Shown here: positions 1-8,360 of the stretch, piece by piece
Layout of the letters: each line of letters starts with the position of its first letter
How positions within the stretch are numbered: position 1 is the stretch's first letter
Assembly (NCBI RefSeq): GCF_013618625.1
Contig: NZ_JABRWO010000009.1
Coordinates: 186,001 to 250,000 of the forward strand
Length of the DNA: 64,000 nucleotides
Reading direction: 5' to 3'
From: Bremerella alba
GTDB taxonomy: Bacteria; Planctomycetota; Planctomycetia; Pirellulales; Pirellulaceae
Made by a program: the position numbers and the translations under genes
Notes under the pieces: model-generated
What the model was told of the DNA's origin: nothing
Databases searched by the model: none
The model's input: only the letters and a program-made list of their open reading frames with translations

Positions 1-1
1 A

Positions 2-85
2 GAATTACTTCGAGATGAGACCGCCATGGGCGAATTGCATCGTCGAACTGGGATTCCTATACCCGACGACGATAGTGGATATTAA
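2..85 (+). CDS. C-terminal end of an unidentified upstream gene (partial)
   Basis: An open frame enters from the left edge and ends at a TAA, giving a 27-residue tail that finishes GIPIPDDDSGY. Composition and codon use look coding, but the fragment is too short to assign a family. A competing frame on the same strand stays open to about 116 and looks less protein-like. It lies 172 bp before tssB on the same strand, so it could be another T6SS gene or an unrelated neighbour. Confidence 0.35.
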   Translation, partial: ELLRDETAMGELHRRTGIPIPDDDSGY

Positions 86-257
86 TGAAATTTCTTTAAT
101 ATCTTGCATTGATTGATTGAAATCTGTCCGCATATTACCGACATTGAGGGCAGGTTAAGTTTGGGCAAACTTGGCCAGTGACGATGCGTGCTGTCCATTA
201 GGGCTGCGAGCTGCTTTTCACCGACGCATCAAATTGAACTGACATTGAGGGGAAACG
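86..257 (+). promoter_or_regulatory. Leader and probable promoter region of the tssB operon
   Basis: This is a gene-free stretch before tssB. The first 45 bases are AT-rich and then composition returns to average. An 11-base direct repeat, GACATTGAGGG, occurs at 140-150 and again at 241-251; the second copy contains the tssB ribosome binding site. No convincing sigma70 or sigma54 promoter could be assigned by eye. Confidence 0.35.
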
Positions 258-785
258 ATGGCTGAAAGTTATCAAAAGAGGCTCAACCGCGTCCGTAAGC
301 CTCGCGTCCACATCACCTATGACGTGGAAACGGGTGACGCGATGGAAAAGAAAGAGCTTCCGTTCGTTGTGGGCGTCATGGGGGACTTCTCGGGCAACCC
401 ATCTGAAAAACTGGAACCGCTCAAAGAACGCAAGTTCGTCCAGATCGATCGTGACAACATCGACGACGTGATGAAGCGTTTTCGTCCCGAACTGAACATG
501 CGGGTCGATAACACGCTGGCCGGCGATGGCTCAGAGATGGCCGTCAACTTGAAGTTCGAATCGATGGACGATTTCAGTCCAGCCAATGTTGCCAAGCAAG
601 TCGAACCACTTAAGAAACTACTCGCCACACGCGACAATCTTCGCGACCTGCTTACCAAGATCGATCGCAGCGACGATCTGGAAACGCTTTTAGAACAGGT
701 CATGAACGACGCAGATCAACTTAAGAAGTTGGCCGGCGAACTGGGTGTTGACGAATCGGGTGATGCCGACAAGGGGGATAGTTAA
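258..785 (+). CDS. tssB: T6SS contractile sheath small subunit TssB (VipA/ImpB)
   Basis: TssB pairs with TssC to build the cytoplasmic contractile sheath around the Hcp tube. The 175-residue length is normal for the family. Family signatures are visible: a basic N-terminus ending near [18 protein letters not shown], the core [14 protein letters not shown], the segment [15 protein letters not shown], and a helical C-terminus with [15 protein letters not shown]. The ATG follows a clear GAGGGGAAA ribosome binding site. The stop codon is two bases before the tssC start, so the two partners are co-translated as usual. The C-terminus is acidic. Assignment is by family recognition and gene order, and is secure. 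Confidence 0.96.
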   Translation: MAESYQKRLNRVRKPRVHITYDVETGDAMEKKELPFVVGVMGDFSGNPSEKLEPLKERKFVQIDRDNIDDVMKRFRPELNMRVDNTLAGDGSEMAVNLKFESMDDFSPANVAKQVEPLKKLLATRDNLRDLLTKIDRSDDLETLLEQVMNDADQLKKLAGELGVDESGDADKGDS

Positions 786-787
786 TT

Positions 788-2281
788 ATGAGTGCAGGCG
801 AACAACAATCGGCCCAATCGGCGGCACAAAACGAAGATGCTACCAGTTTGCTGGATGCCGCGATCACCGCGACCAAGCAAACCGAGCAGCCACGAGCCAA
901 GGAGTTGATTGAAACTCTGGTTCAAGAGGCCATGAAGGGTACCGTCACCTTCGATAAAGACATCATCCGCACGATCAATCAAGGGATCGCAGCAATTGAT
1001 GAGGCCGTGTCGCAACAACTCGCAGCCGTGATGCATCACGCTGAATTCCAGAAACTGGAAGGCAGCTGGCGCGGCTTGCATTACCTGGTCAGCAACAGCG
1101 AAACGGGCGAAATGCTCAAGCTGCGTGTGCTGAACGCTTCTAAGAAGGATATCTCGAAGGACCTGGAACGTGCGGTCGAATTCGATCAGAGCACGCTCTT
1201 CAAGAAGGTTTACGAGAGCGAATTCGGCCTAGCCGGTGGTACGCCTTACGGGGCGTTGATCGGCAACTTCGAATGGGACAATACGCCCGACGATATTGCC
1301 GCTCTGGAAAAGATGTCTGGCGTTGCCGCGTCGGCGTTTGCACCGTTTCTTACGGCACCAAGTGCCAGCTTCTTCGGGTTCGATGATTGGGAAGAACTCT
1401 CGAAGCCACGTGACCTGGCCAAGATTTTTGACTCGCAAGAGTACATCAAGTGGAACTCGTTCCGCCAGTCGGAAGACTCTCGCTTCGTCACGATGTGTAT
1501 GCCGCGAACCCTGGCTCGTTTGCCTTATGGTGCCGCGACCAAGCCGGTTGAAGAGTTCAACTACGAAGAAGTGGAAACCGGTCCCAGCGGTCAGCCGATC
1601 GAAGTCGATCATGGCGAATACTGCTGGATGAATACGGCATTCGTGATGGGTGCCAAGATGACCGACGCGTTCGCCAAGACTGGCTGGTGCACGGCCATCC
1701 GTGGCGTTGAAAACGGCGGTAAGGTCGAAGGCCTGCCGGTTCACGTCTTCAAGAGCAGCGATGGCGACTCCGGCGTCAAGTGTCCGACGGAAGTGGCGAT
1801 CACTGATCGTCGTGAAGCGGAATTAAGCAAGCTCGGCTTCCTGTCGCTTTGCCACTTTAAAGACACCGATTACTCGGTCTTCTTCGGTGGTCAAACGACC
1901 CAAAAGCCTAAGCAGTACCATGATCCTGATGCGACGGCCAATGCCGAGATCTCGGCACGTTTGCCGTACATCATGGCATCGTCTCGCTTCGCGCACTATC
2001 TAAAAGTGATCGCCCGCGATAAGATCGGTTCGTTCATGGAACGAGACGATTGCGAACGTTGGTTGAACGACTGGATTCACAACTACGTTTGTGCCGACGA
2101 ACGCCCCAGTGCCGAAGTCAAAGCTCGCTTGCCATTGGCCCAAGCACGCGTGGAAGTTACCGAAACGCCCGGCAAGCCCGGTTCGTATAACGCGGTAGCT
2201 TACTTGCGACCTTGGCTGCAAATGGAAGAGTTGACCGCCTCGCTAAGGATGGTGGCATCGATTCCGCAGAAAGCAGGCTAG
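788..2281 (+). CDS. tssC: T6SS contractile sheath large subunit TssC (VipB/ImpC)
   Basis: This is the large sheath subunit, whose contraction drives the Hcp-VgrG spike outward and which ClpV recycles. At 497 residues it is full length. Recognisable blocks are the helical N-terminus, [37 protein letters not shown], the [17 protein letters not shown] block, [21 protein letters not shown] and the C-terminal [21 protein letters not shown], followed by the [20 protein letters not shown] strand region. The ATG starts two bases after tssB and uses an AAGGGGGA site inside the tssB end. A strong terminator follows directly, so tssBC can accumulate in excess over the downstream genes. A second tssC copy lies next to it. 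Confidence 0.96.
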   Translation: MSAGEQQSAQSAAQNEDATSLLDAAITATKQTEQPRAKELIETLVQEAMKGTVTFDKDIIRTINQGIAAIDEAVSQQLAAVMHHAEFQKLEGSWRGLHYLVSNSETGEMLKLRVLNASKKDISKDLERAVEFDQSTLFKKVYESEFGLAGGTPYGALIGNFEWDNTPDDIAALEKMSGVAASAFAPFLTAPSASFFGFDDWEELSKPRDLAKIFDSQEYIKWNSFRQSEDSRFVTMCMPRTLARLPYGAATKPVEEFNYEEVETGPSGQPIEVDHGEYCWMNTAFVMGAKMTDAFAKTGWCTAIRGVENGGKVEGLPVHVFKSSDGDSGVKCPTEVAITDRREAELSKLGFLSLCHFKDTDYSVFFGGQTTQKPKQYHDPDATANAEISARLPYIMASSRFAHYLKVIARDKIGSFMERDDCERWLNDWIHNYVCADERPSAEVKARLPLAQARVEVTETPGKPGSYNAVAYLRPWLQMEELTASLRMVASIPQKAG

Positions 2282-2306
2282 TCTGCTTCGATAGATAAGC
2301 AATCCC

Positions 2307-2347
2307 AGAGGCACATTGGGGAACCGCTCCTCTGTGCCTCTTTTTTT
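2307..2347 (+). terminator. Intrinsic terminator (or attenuator) after tssC
   Basis: A perfect 9-bp stem (AGAGGCACA at 2307-2315 with TGTGCCTCT at 2333-2341) encloses a 17-base loop and runs into seven T residues. It lies between tssC and the second tssC on the same strand. It would end most tssBC transcripts and let a fraction read through, fitting the high sheath-subunit demand. Confidence 0.9.
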
Positions 2348-2372
2348 ATCCTCTTCTCTGCGCGATGTTGCA

Positions 2373-3965
2373 ATGAGTGCCGAGTTTCAGTCGCAACCCG
2401 AAGAGTTCGCCGAGGCGCCTGCCCAACAGGAATCGCCAGCCGAAGAGTCGAACGCGCCGAGCGAGGATGCTTACTCTGGTTCGATCTTAGATTGGATCGT
2501 TTCCCACGAGAACGTCCAGCAATCGAATCAGGCAGCGCATCGCTGGGACGAGTTCATGAACGCTTCGACCGTTCATGAGAAACTGGCCGCCTGGCTCGGT
2601 AAGATCGATGGTTTGTCGAAAAAGTCGCTCGTACTGCGACTGAACGCTGACGTCGCCCAGATCGATCACTGGCTCACCGAGCAGATCAACGCCGTCCTGC
2701 ATCATCCGCAGTTTCAAAAGCTGGAAGCATCTTGGCGCGGCCTTGAGTATTTGACCGACATGGTCGACGACGAGGCCGACCGGGAACGCGTCGTCATTCG
2801 AGTGCTCAACGCAAGCTGGAAGGATGTCGAACGCGATATTGAACGCGCCGTCGAGTTTGATTCGAGCGAGTTGTTCAAGAAGATCTACGAAGAAGAATTC
2901 GGCACCGCGGGCGGCAAGCCGTTTGGAGTGATGATTGGGGACTACGAGATTCATCCCAATCCAACCAAGAGCCATCCCCATCGCGACTTGGATACCCTGC
3001 AAGGTTTAGCAGGCATTGCGGCGGCCGCGTTTTGTCCCTTTATCGCCGGGGCCAGCCCAACCATGTTTGGCCTTGATGAGTTTACTGGGCTAGAGCACGT
3101 CGAGAACCTGCGTTCAGGCTTCGAGCAAGCCGAGTTCACGCAGTGGCACGCGTTTCGTAAAACCGAAGATTCGCGATTTGTTGGTCTCGTTATGCCGCGC
3201 GTCTTGATGCGTTTGCCGTACGAGACCTTTGATGCCAGGGCAGACGGATTTTGTTTTCGAGAAGAAGTGGGTGGTCGTGATCGTCGCAATTACCTCTGGG
3301 GTAATGCGTCGTATGCATTTGCCGAGGTATTGATTCGTGCTTTTTCCGATTGTGGTTGGCTGGCTCAAATTCGGGGCGTTCAACGCAATGTCGTAGGAGG
3401 TGGCCTGGTGAGCCGCCTAGCCGTTCATCATTTTGGTACCGATCGATACGGAGTTGCCCCCAAGTCTTCGACCGACTGTATTATTTCGGATCGTCAAGAA
3501 GCGGAACTGGCAAACTTAGGGTTCATTCCGCTCACGCGTTGTCACGATACCGATTTGAGTGCTTTTTACTCAAATCAAACGGTGCAAAAGCCAAAAGTTT
3601 ATGAAGACGAGGCAGCTACGCAAAATGCAAAGATTTCGGCCATGCTGCAGTACATTTTGTGCACTTCGCAGTTTGCCCATGCACTGAAGGTCATTGCTCG
3701 TGACAAGGTAGGAACCTTCGAGGATCGCGAGTCGGTCGAGCGTTTCCTAAACGACTGGATTCACGAGTATGTCACGCCGGACGAAAAAGCTAAGCCGGCA
3801 ACCAAGGCCGCACGGCCCCTGCGTCAGGCCGAAATTCGTTTGCGAGACGACCCTGGTAAGCCTGGTTCCTACCGCTGCACGTTTAAACTATGGCCCCATT
3901 ATCAACTGGACGATCTGGTCGCTTCGATTCGCATGAAGACTAATATCGAAGGCCGCCGGAAATAA
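2373..3965 (+). CDS. Second TssC-family sheath protein (TssC paralog)
   Basis: A 530-residue paralog of the preceding TssC that is complete to the C-terminus. Shared blocks include [97 protein letters not shown] and the PGKPGSYRCTFKLWPHYQLD end. It has an acidic N-terminal extension (PEEFAEAPAQQESPAEESNAPSE) and an insertion after GDYEIHPNP that TssC lacks. I chose the ATG at 2373; an in-frame TTG at 2316 would begin inside the terminator hairpin. The Shine-Dalgarno is weak, which with the terminator predicts lower expression. It could form mixed sheaths, a separate sheath, or a baseplate-proximal ring. Family assignment is firm; the role is inferred. Confidence 0.93.
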   Translation: MSAEFQSQPEEFAEAPAQQESPAEESNAPSEDAYSGSILDWIVSHENVQQSNQAAHRWDEFMNASTVHEKLAAWLGKIDGLSKKSLVLRLNADVAQIDHWLTEQINAVLHHPQFQKLEASWRGLEYLTDMVDDEADRERVVIRVLNASWKDVERDIERAVEFDSSELFKKIYEEEFGTAGGKPFGVMIGDYEIHPNPTKSHPHRDLDTLQGLAGIAAAAFCPFIAGASPTMFGLDEFTGLEHVENLRSGFEQAEFTQWHAFRKTEDSRFVGLVMPRVLMRLPYETFDARADGFCFREEVGGRDRRNYLWGNASYAFAEVLIRAFSDCGWLAQIRGVQRNVVGGGLVSRLAVHHFGTDRYGVAPKSSTDCIISDRQEAELANLGFIPLTRCHDTDLSAFYSNQTVQKPKVYEDEAATQNAKISAMLQYILCTSQFAHALKVIARDKVGTFEDRESVERFLNDWIHEYVTPDEKAKPATKAARPLRQAEIRLRDDPGKPGSYRCTFKLWPHYQLDDLVASIRMKTNIEGRRK

Positions 3966-4010
3966 GATTACAATCCATCATTGCTTGAGAATCAACTTCG
4001 GGGGAAGCAC

Positions 4011-4805
4011 ATGAGCATCGGCGAACAACTTAAGTCTGGGCAACTGAACGAAGCCATCGAGGCAGCCATTCAAGATGTCAAGAAGAACCCTATGCAATGG
4101 GAGTTGCGAATCGCATTGGCCCAACTGCTTTGCTTACGGGGAGATATCAAACGTGCCGACACTCATCTAGAAACGGCACAGATCCAAACTCCCGATGCGA
4201 TACTTCGCATCTCGATGTATCGCCAAATGATCCGCGGTGAGATGACTCGCAACGAATGCTGGGAAGAAGGCCGCACGCCGGACTTGATGCAGAATCAAGA
4301 GCCAACTCCTCTAGTCGAAAAAAATCTTCGTCTAATTCTCGCCTTACGCGAAGAGAACATCAAAGAGGCTTCGCAGCTTGTCGACGAAATCGAAGAAGAA
4401 CGGCCCGTCGTGAAGGGGAAATGCGACGGCGTAGAATTCGAAGACATCCGTGACCAGGACGATCGCACGGCGTTCTTTCTGGAAACGATTACCAGTAATG
4501 GTAAATATTTTTGGATCCCATTTGATGCGATCGATTCGGTCGAATTTCACACTCCTGAGCAACCATGCGACTTGATCTGGCGACGGGCAACCATGAACGC
4601 CTACGGCCAGGAAGGGGACGTTTTCATTAACGCTCTCTACCCGGGCAGTTCCCAGAGTGAGGATTTGACTCAAAAGCTGGGGCAAACCACCGCGTGGCTT
4701 GGTGAAGAAGGCGAGCCGGGACGTGGCCTTGGGCAGCGAATGCTGTGGCTTGGCGAAGATGAGAAGTCGATCATGGAAATTGGCACTTTGGAATTCGCCC
4801 AGTAA
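4011..4805 (+). CDS. tagJ: T6SS accessory protein TagJ (ImpE/SciE family)
   Basis: The 264-residue product begins with a tetratricopeptide-like helical region (GQLNEAIEAAIQDVKKNP, LRIALAQLLCLRGDIKRAD) and ends with a globular domain containing FWIPFDAIDSVEFHTPEQP and DLIWRRATMNAYGQEGDVF, the arrangement of the ImpE family. In T6SSs that carry it, TagJ is known to bind the sheath subunit TssB and is linked to ClpV-dependent sheath handling. The start is the ATG at 4011, preceded by GGGGGA at 4000-4005; a TTG 30 bases upstream is less likely. It lies 45 bases after the second tssC and 23 bases before tssE. Confidence 0.9.
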   Translation: MSIGEQLKSGQLNEAIEAAIQDVKKNPMQWELRIALAQLLCLRGDIKRADTHLETAQIQTPDAILRISMYRQMIRGEMTRNECWEEGRTPDLMQNQEPTPLVEKNLRLILALREENIKEASQLVDEIEEERPVVKGKCDGVEFEDIRDQDDRTAFFLETITSNGKYFWIPFDAIDSVEFHTPEQPCDLIWRRATMNAYGQEGDVFINALYPGSSQSEDLTQKLGQTTAWLGEEGEPGRGLGQRMLWLGEDEKSIMEIGTLEFAQ

Positions 4806-4828
4806 TTTGTCTTTGACGGGAAGTATTG

Positions 4829-5326
4829 ATGTCCAGAGGCAGCCCGGATGAAGAGCCGCTCATGCCGTCGGTCTTTGATCGGCTGATTGACAACGAGCCG
4901 TTCAACTCACGCGAGACGCCACATTCGCAAACACAGACCATGCGAGAAATTCGTGAGTCGGTGATGCGCGACTTGGAAAACCTTTTGAATACGCGTTGGC
5001 GAAGTAAGTCGTGGCCGCCGAAACTGAACGAGTTGAACAACTCGTTAATCAACTACGGGATTCCCGATTTCTCGTCGATCGATCTGAGCTCGGACATGGA
5101 TCGTGACTCACTTCGTGAGGCAATTGAATTCGCGATCCGAACTTTCGAGACGCGATTTATTACGGTTCATGTCGAGATTCCGGAAAAGAACAAAGCGGAA
5201 GATCGCACGCTCCATTTTATTATTCGGGCCGAACTCCATGCGACGCCGGTGCCCGAGCCGATTGTGTTTGATTCGAAGCTGGAACCATCGGATCATCAAT
5301 TTCATGTCAGACGGAAGGATCGATGA
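4829..5326 (+). CDS. tssE: T6SS baseplate protein TssE (gp25-like)
   Basis: TssE is the gp25-like wedge component of the baseplate, where sheath polymerisation begins. The 165-residue protein has the signature RDLENLLNTRWRSKSWP followed by LINYGIPDFSSIDLSS and the later FETRFITVHVEIPE, matching the gpW/gp25 domain. The ATG at 4829 follows GACGGGA with good spacing; a TTG immediately before it is in frame. The stop overlaps the tssF start in an ATGA arrangement, implying translational coupling. Confidence 0.93.
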   Translation: MSRGSPDEEPLMPSVFDRLIDNEPFNSRETPHSQTQTMREIRESVMRDLENLLNTRWRSKSWPPKLNELNNSLINYGIPDFSSIDLSSDMDRDSLREAIEFAIRTFETRFITVHVEIPEKNKAEDRTLHFIIRAELHATPVPEPIVFDSKLEPSDHQFHVRRKDR

Positions 5327-7155
5327 GCGACGAACTGCTCGAATTTTATCGCCGCGAACGCGCCTACCTGTTAGATCAGGGCAAGGCGTTTGCTAGAGCT
5401 AACCCGAAAATCGCCAGCCGCCTGGGATTAGGGGGAGACGACTTTAAAGATCCGCATGTTGGCCGATTGGTGGAATCGTTCGCCTATCTCAACGCACGGA
5501 CGCGTCTCAAACTGGAAGACGACTTCCCTGAAATCGCCGCATCGATGCTGGAAGTTCTCTTCCCTCATTTACTGCGGCCCATTCCCTCGATGTCCGTTGT
5601 TCAATTCGGATTAGATCGCGCTCAGGTCGAAGCGGTTAACGGGTTTCAGGTAGCCAAGGGGGCCAGTCTCGAGACCGAACAGGTCGACGGTGATCCTTGC
5701 CGGTTTCGCACTTGCTATCCCGTCACATGCTGGCCGATCGAAGTCAGCGATGTGCGCATGATGAGTCACCCGCTCGAGGCGCCGCAGACGCCCTACAATG
5801 CGGAAGCTTCGGCGATGATCCGGATCAGCTTGAAGAGCTTCTCGTCGACGACCGATCTGAGCCAATTGAAGCTGAAGACGCTACGCTTCTTTATCAAAGA
5901 GCAGGCACCCTATAAGTTCGATTTGTACGAACTGTTGATGACCTCTGTGGTCGGAGTCGCGGTGGCGGAGAATCACAAAGCGGCCGATTTTCAAATGCTG
6001 GGTCGCAATTGTATCGAGCCGGTGGGGTTTAGTCGCGAAGAAGGAATGTTTGATTATCCGGCTCGTTCGTTCCTCGGGTATCGCTTGCTGACCGAGTTTT
6101 TTACTTTTGCCGATAAGTTCCTGTTTTTCGATCTGAATCTTGAATCAGCTTTGAAGAAGATTCCCGGCGGCCAGGCCGAGATCTACATCTTCTTAAAGCG
6201 GGGGAACTCCGACCTGGAACGCCGACTACAGGCCGACAATCTGCGAATCGGGTGCACGCCGATTACCAATCTTTATCGTCAGGAAGCCGAACCGATTCGT
6301 CTGACGCACGAGAAGACCGAGTACCACGTGATCCCAGACTCACGGCGACCGTTCGCGAACGAAGTTTATTCAATCGACGAGGTCACCGCCGTATCGCAGG
6401 ATCATCGCGAGGTAAGTTACCACCCGTTCTATTCGTTTAAGCATTCTTCCGAGTCGCACGACGCCGAAACGTACTGGCACGCCGTACGAAGGCCGAATCC
6501 TGGTGGTGAGGAAACCGGCGACCAGGGAACCGAGTTATTCGTTTCTGTCGTCGATCTCAATTTCACCCCCAGTGCCGAACAGCAGTGGAGCTTGCATGCG
6601 GACTTAACATGCTTCAATCGAGATCTGCCAGAGCGACTTCCGTTTGGTGGCGATCAGCCAAAGCTGAGCATGCCGGGGCTGGCACCCATTACCAAAATTA
6701 ATTGCCTGCTGCCTCCCACGCCTACCCGCCGTCCAGATATCGAGCAGGGGATTCGGTGGCGTCTAATTTCTCATTTGTCGTTAAACCATCTCTCATTGAG
6801 CGATGACGTGGATGGCTCGCACGCACTGCGGGAGATCCTTGGTTTATATGATTACGTTGATTCCGGCGTGAGTCGGGCGTTCATCGAGGGAATTCAAACG
6901 CTGCGTAGTGAACCATGTACTGCTCGCGTGAAGACAGCCAATGGAACGGTATTCTGCCGTGGAACCCGCCTGCACGTCACCTTTGACTCGAGCAGTTATA
7001 CCGGTGGCGGTATGTTTTTGATGGCGAGCGTGTTGGAGCGATTCTTTGCCCTGTATTGTACGATCAATTCATTCACCCAGACGGTCATGCATGATGAGAC
7101 CGGAGAGGAGATCTATCGTTGGGCACCGAGGGCCGGCGAAAACGTGCTACTGTAG
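5323..7155 (+). CDS. tssF: T6SS baseplate protein TssF (ImpG/VasA)
   Basis: TssF with TssG and TssE forms the baseplate wedge and contacts the membrane complex in characterised systems. The 610-residue length is typical. The diagnostic N-terminus is LLEFYRRERAYLLDQGKAFA, followed by DPHVGRLVESFAYLNAR and EDDFPEIAASMLEVLFPHLL. The middle holds the RLTHEKTEYHVIPDSRRP segment, and the C-terminus has the FCRGTRLHVTFD and MFLMASVLERFFALYCTINS blocks seen in TssF. The start overlaps the tssE stop and the end overlaps tssG by 37 bases, so tssE-F-G are translationally coupled. Confidence 0.95.
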   Translation: MSDELLEFYRRERAYLLDQGKAFARANPKIASRLGLGGDDFKDPHVGRLVESFAYLNARTRLKLEDDFPEIAASMLEVLFPHLLRPIPSMSVVQFGLDRAQVEAVNGFQVAKGASLETEQVDGDPCRFRTCYPVTCWPIEVSDVRMMSHPLEAPQTPYNAEASAMIRISLKSFSSTTDLSQLKLKTLRFFIKEQAPYKFDLYELLMTSVVGVAVAENHKAADFQMLGRNCIEPVGFSREEGMFDYPARSFLGYRLLTEFFTFADKFLFFDLNLESALKKIPGGQAEIYIFLKRGNSDLERRLQADNLRIGCTPITNLYRQEAEPIRLTHEKTEYHVIPDSRRPFANEVYSIDEVTAVSQDHREVSYHPFYSFKHSSESHDAETYWHAVRRPNPGGEETGDQGTELFVSVVDLNFTPSAEQQWSLHADLTCFNRDLPERLPFGGDQPKLSMPGLAPITKINCLLPPTPTRRPDIEQGIRWRLISHLSLNHLSLSDDVDGSHALREILGLYDYVDSGVSRAFIEGIQTLRSEPCTARVKTANGTVFCRGTRLHVTFDSSSYTGGGMFLMASVLERFFALYCTINSFTQTVMHDETGEEIYRWAPRAGENVLL

Positions 7156-8258
7156 CTAGTCGCCTAGTTGAACAGCCTTATCAATTCGACTTTTTCCAGG
7201 CCATGCGTCTGTTAGAAAAGATTGCTCAGGAAGATCCTGAAGCATTTCCGAATTGGAAATCGATTGGGCAAGACGGGCCTCCTCATCGCGAGTTGGTCGA
7301 GTTGAAGGTTTTGTGCGCGCGGACCTTTCCGTCTAGCGAAGTCGCTTCGATCGTGCGTCGCCGTCCGGACTCCGAAGATGCACCTCCCGAAGGGGAACCA
7401 CCCTTCGTCATGACCACGACCTTCATGGGAGTTTTTGGTGCCCAAGGGGTCATGCCGCTGCATTACACGCAAACCATTCTCGACCGCGCCCGCCGCAAAG
7501 ACTATGCGCTGCGAGACTTTATCGACCTCTTTCACCACCGCATTCTGTCTCTCTTTTATCGGGCCTGGGAGAAGTATCGTTTTCCTATTGGTTTTGAAAG
7601 GGCTCGACGGAATTCGCCGAAACCGAAGGATCTCGACCTATTCACCGAGACGTTGTACTCGCTGGTAGGAATGGGAACCGATGGCATCCGAGATCGTCTG
7701 CTGATCGATGATGAAACCTTTCTGTACTACGCCGGACACTTCGCTCATCGGCCACGATCGGCACTTGGCCTCCAGCAGATATTGGAAGATTATTTCTCCT
7801 TCGATGTCGTTGTTCAGCAATACACAGGACACTGGTTGTATATCGATCCGGCCGACCAATCACGCTTGCCAGACGCGGCCGGGATGCTCGGTGGAAACAA
7901 TCGGCTAGGTGAAGAAACGGTCATCGGTCATCGCATGTGGAACTGCGAAACGCGGTTTCGATTGCGAATTGGTCCAGTGGACTACCGGCAATACAAACGC
8001 CTGATGCCTAGTGGCGATCAATTAGGCGAGGTCGCCCAGCTAACGCGGACCTACGTCGGGAATTCATTGGATTTTGATACACAGCTGGTGTTAAAAAATT
8101 CAGAGGTTCCTCAATGCATCTTGGGGAGCGAGGAAGACCCATGTTTTTTGGGGTATAACATGTGGCTGCGTGTTGGCGAATTTGTCAACGACGTGGAAGA
8201 TGCCGTTTTCCAGCATTCGGGGTATCCGCTGGGATCCACAGAAGCATCGGCGAAGTAG
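7119..8258 (+). CDS. tssG: T6SS baseplate protein TssG (ImpH/VasB)
   Basis: A 379-residue partner of TssF in the baseplate wedge. The signature opening RLVEQPYQFDFFQAMRLLEK lies before the first ATG of the frame, so the true start must be upstream. The only suitable codon is the TTG at 7119, preceded by GGAGAGGAG at 7101-7109; both lie inside the end of tssF. Other family blocks are LHYTQTILDRARRKDYALRDF, the KYRFPIGFERARR segment, and the C-terminal LGYNMWLRVGEF. Function follows the family and the operon. Confidence 0.93.
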   Translation: MGTEGRRKRATVASRLVEQPYQFDFFQAMRLLEKIAQEDPEAFPNWKSIGQDGPPHRELVELKVLCARTFPSSEVASIVRRRPDSEDAPPEGEPPFVMTTTFMGVFGAQGVMPLHYTQTILDRARRKDYALRDFIDLFHHRILSLFYRAWEKYRFPIGFERARRNSPKPKDLDLFTETLYSLVGMGTDGIRDRLLIDDETFLYYAGHFAHRPRSALGLQQILEDYFSFDVVVQQYTGHWLYIDPADQSRLPDAAGMLGGNNRLGEETVIGHRMWNCETRFRLRIGPVDYRQYKRLMPSGDQLGEVAQLTRTYVGNSLDFDTQLVLKNSEVPQCILGSEEDPCFLGYNMWLRVGEFVNDVEDAVFQHSGYPLGSTEASAK

Positions 8259-8360
8259 ACGATCGATTCAGGAACGAATTGGCAATTCGAGAATGAATTG
8301 GGGCATGTCGGATCAACTAGGGAAACATTCAAAGATTGAATTGAAAGGGATCGACCTACC

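Noticed and set aside
3-116. Alternative frame running from the left edge to about 116
   Set aside because: Its predicted peptide is less protein-like than the frame ending at 85, although neither can be assigned.
2316-2372. Upstream TTG start that would extend the second TssC by 19 residues
   Set aside because: It begins inside a strong terminator hairpin and encodes a sequence unlike TssC N-termini; the ATG at 2373 is preferred.
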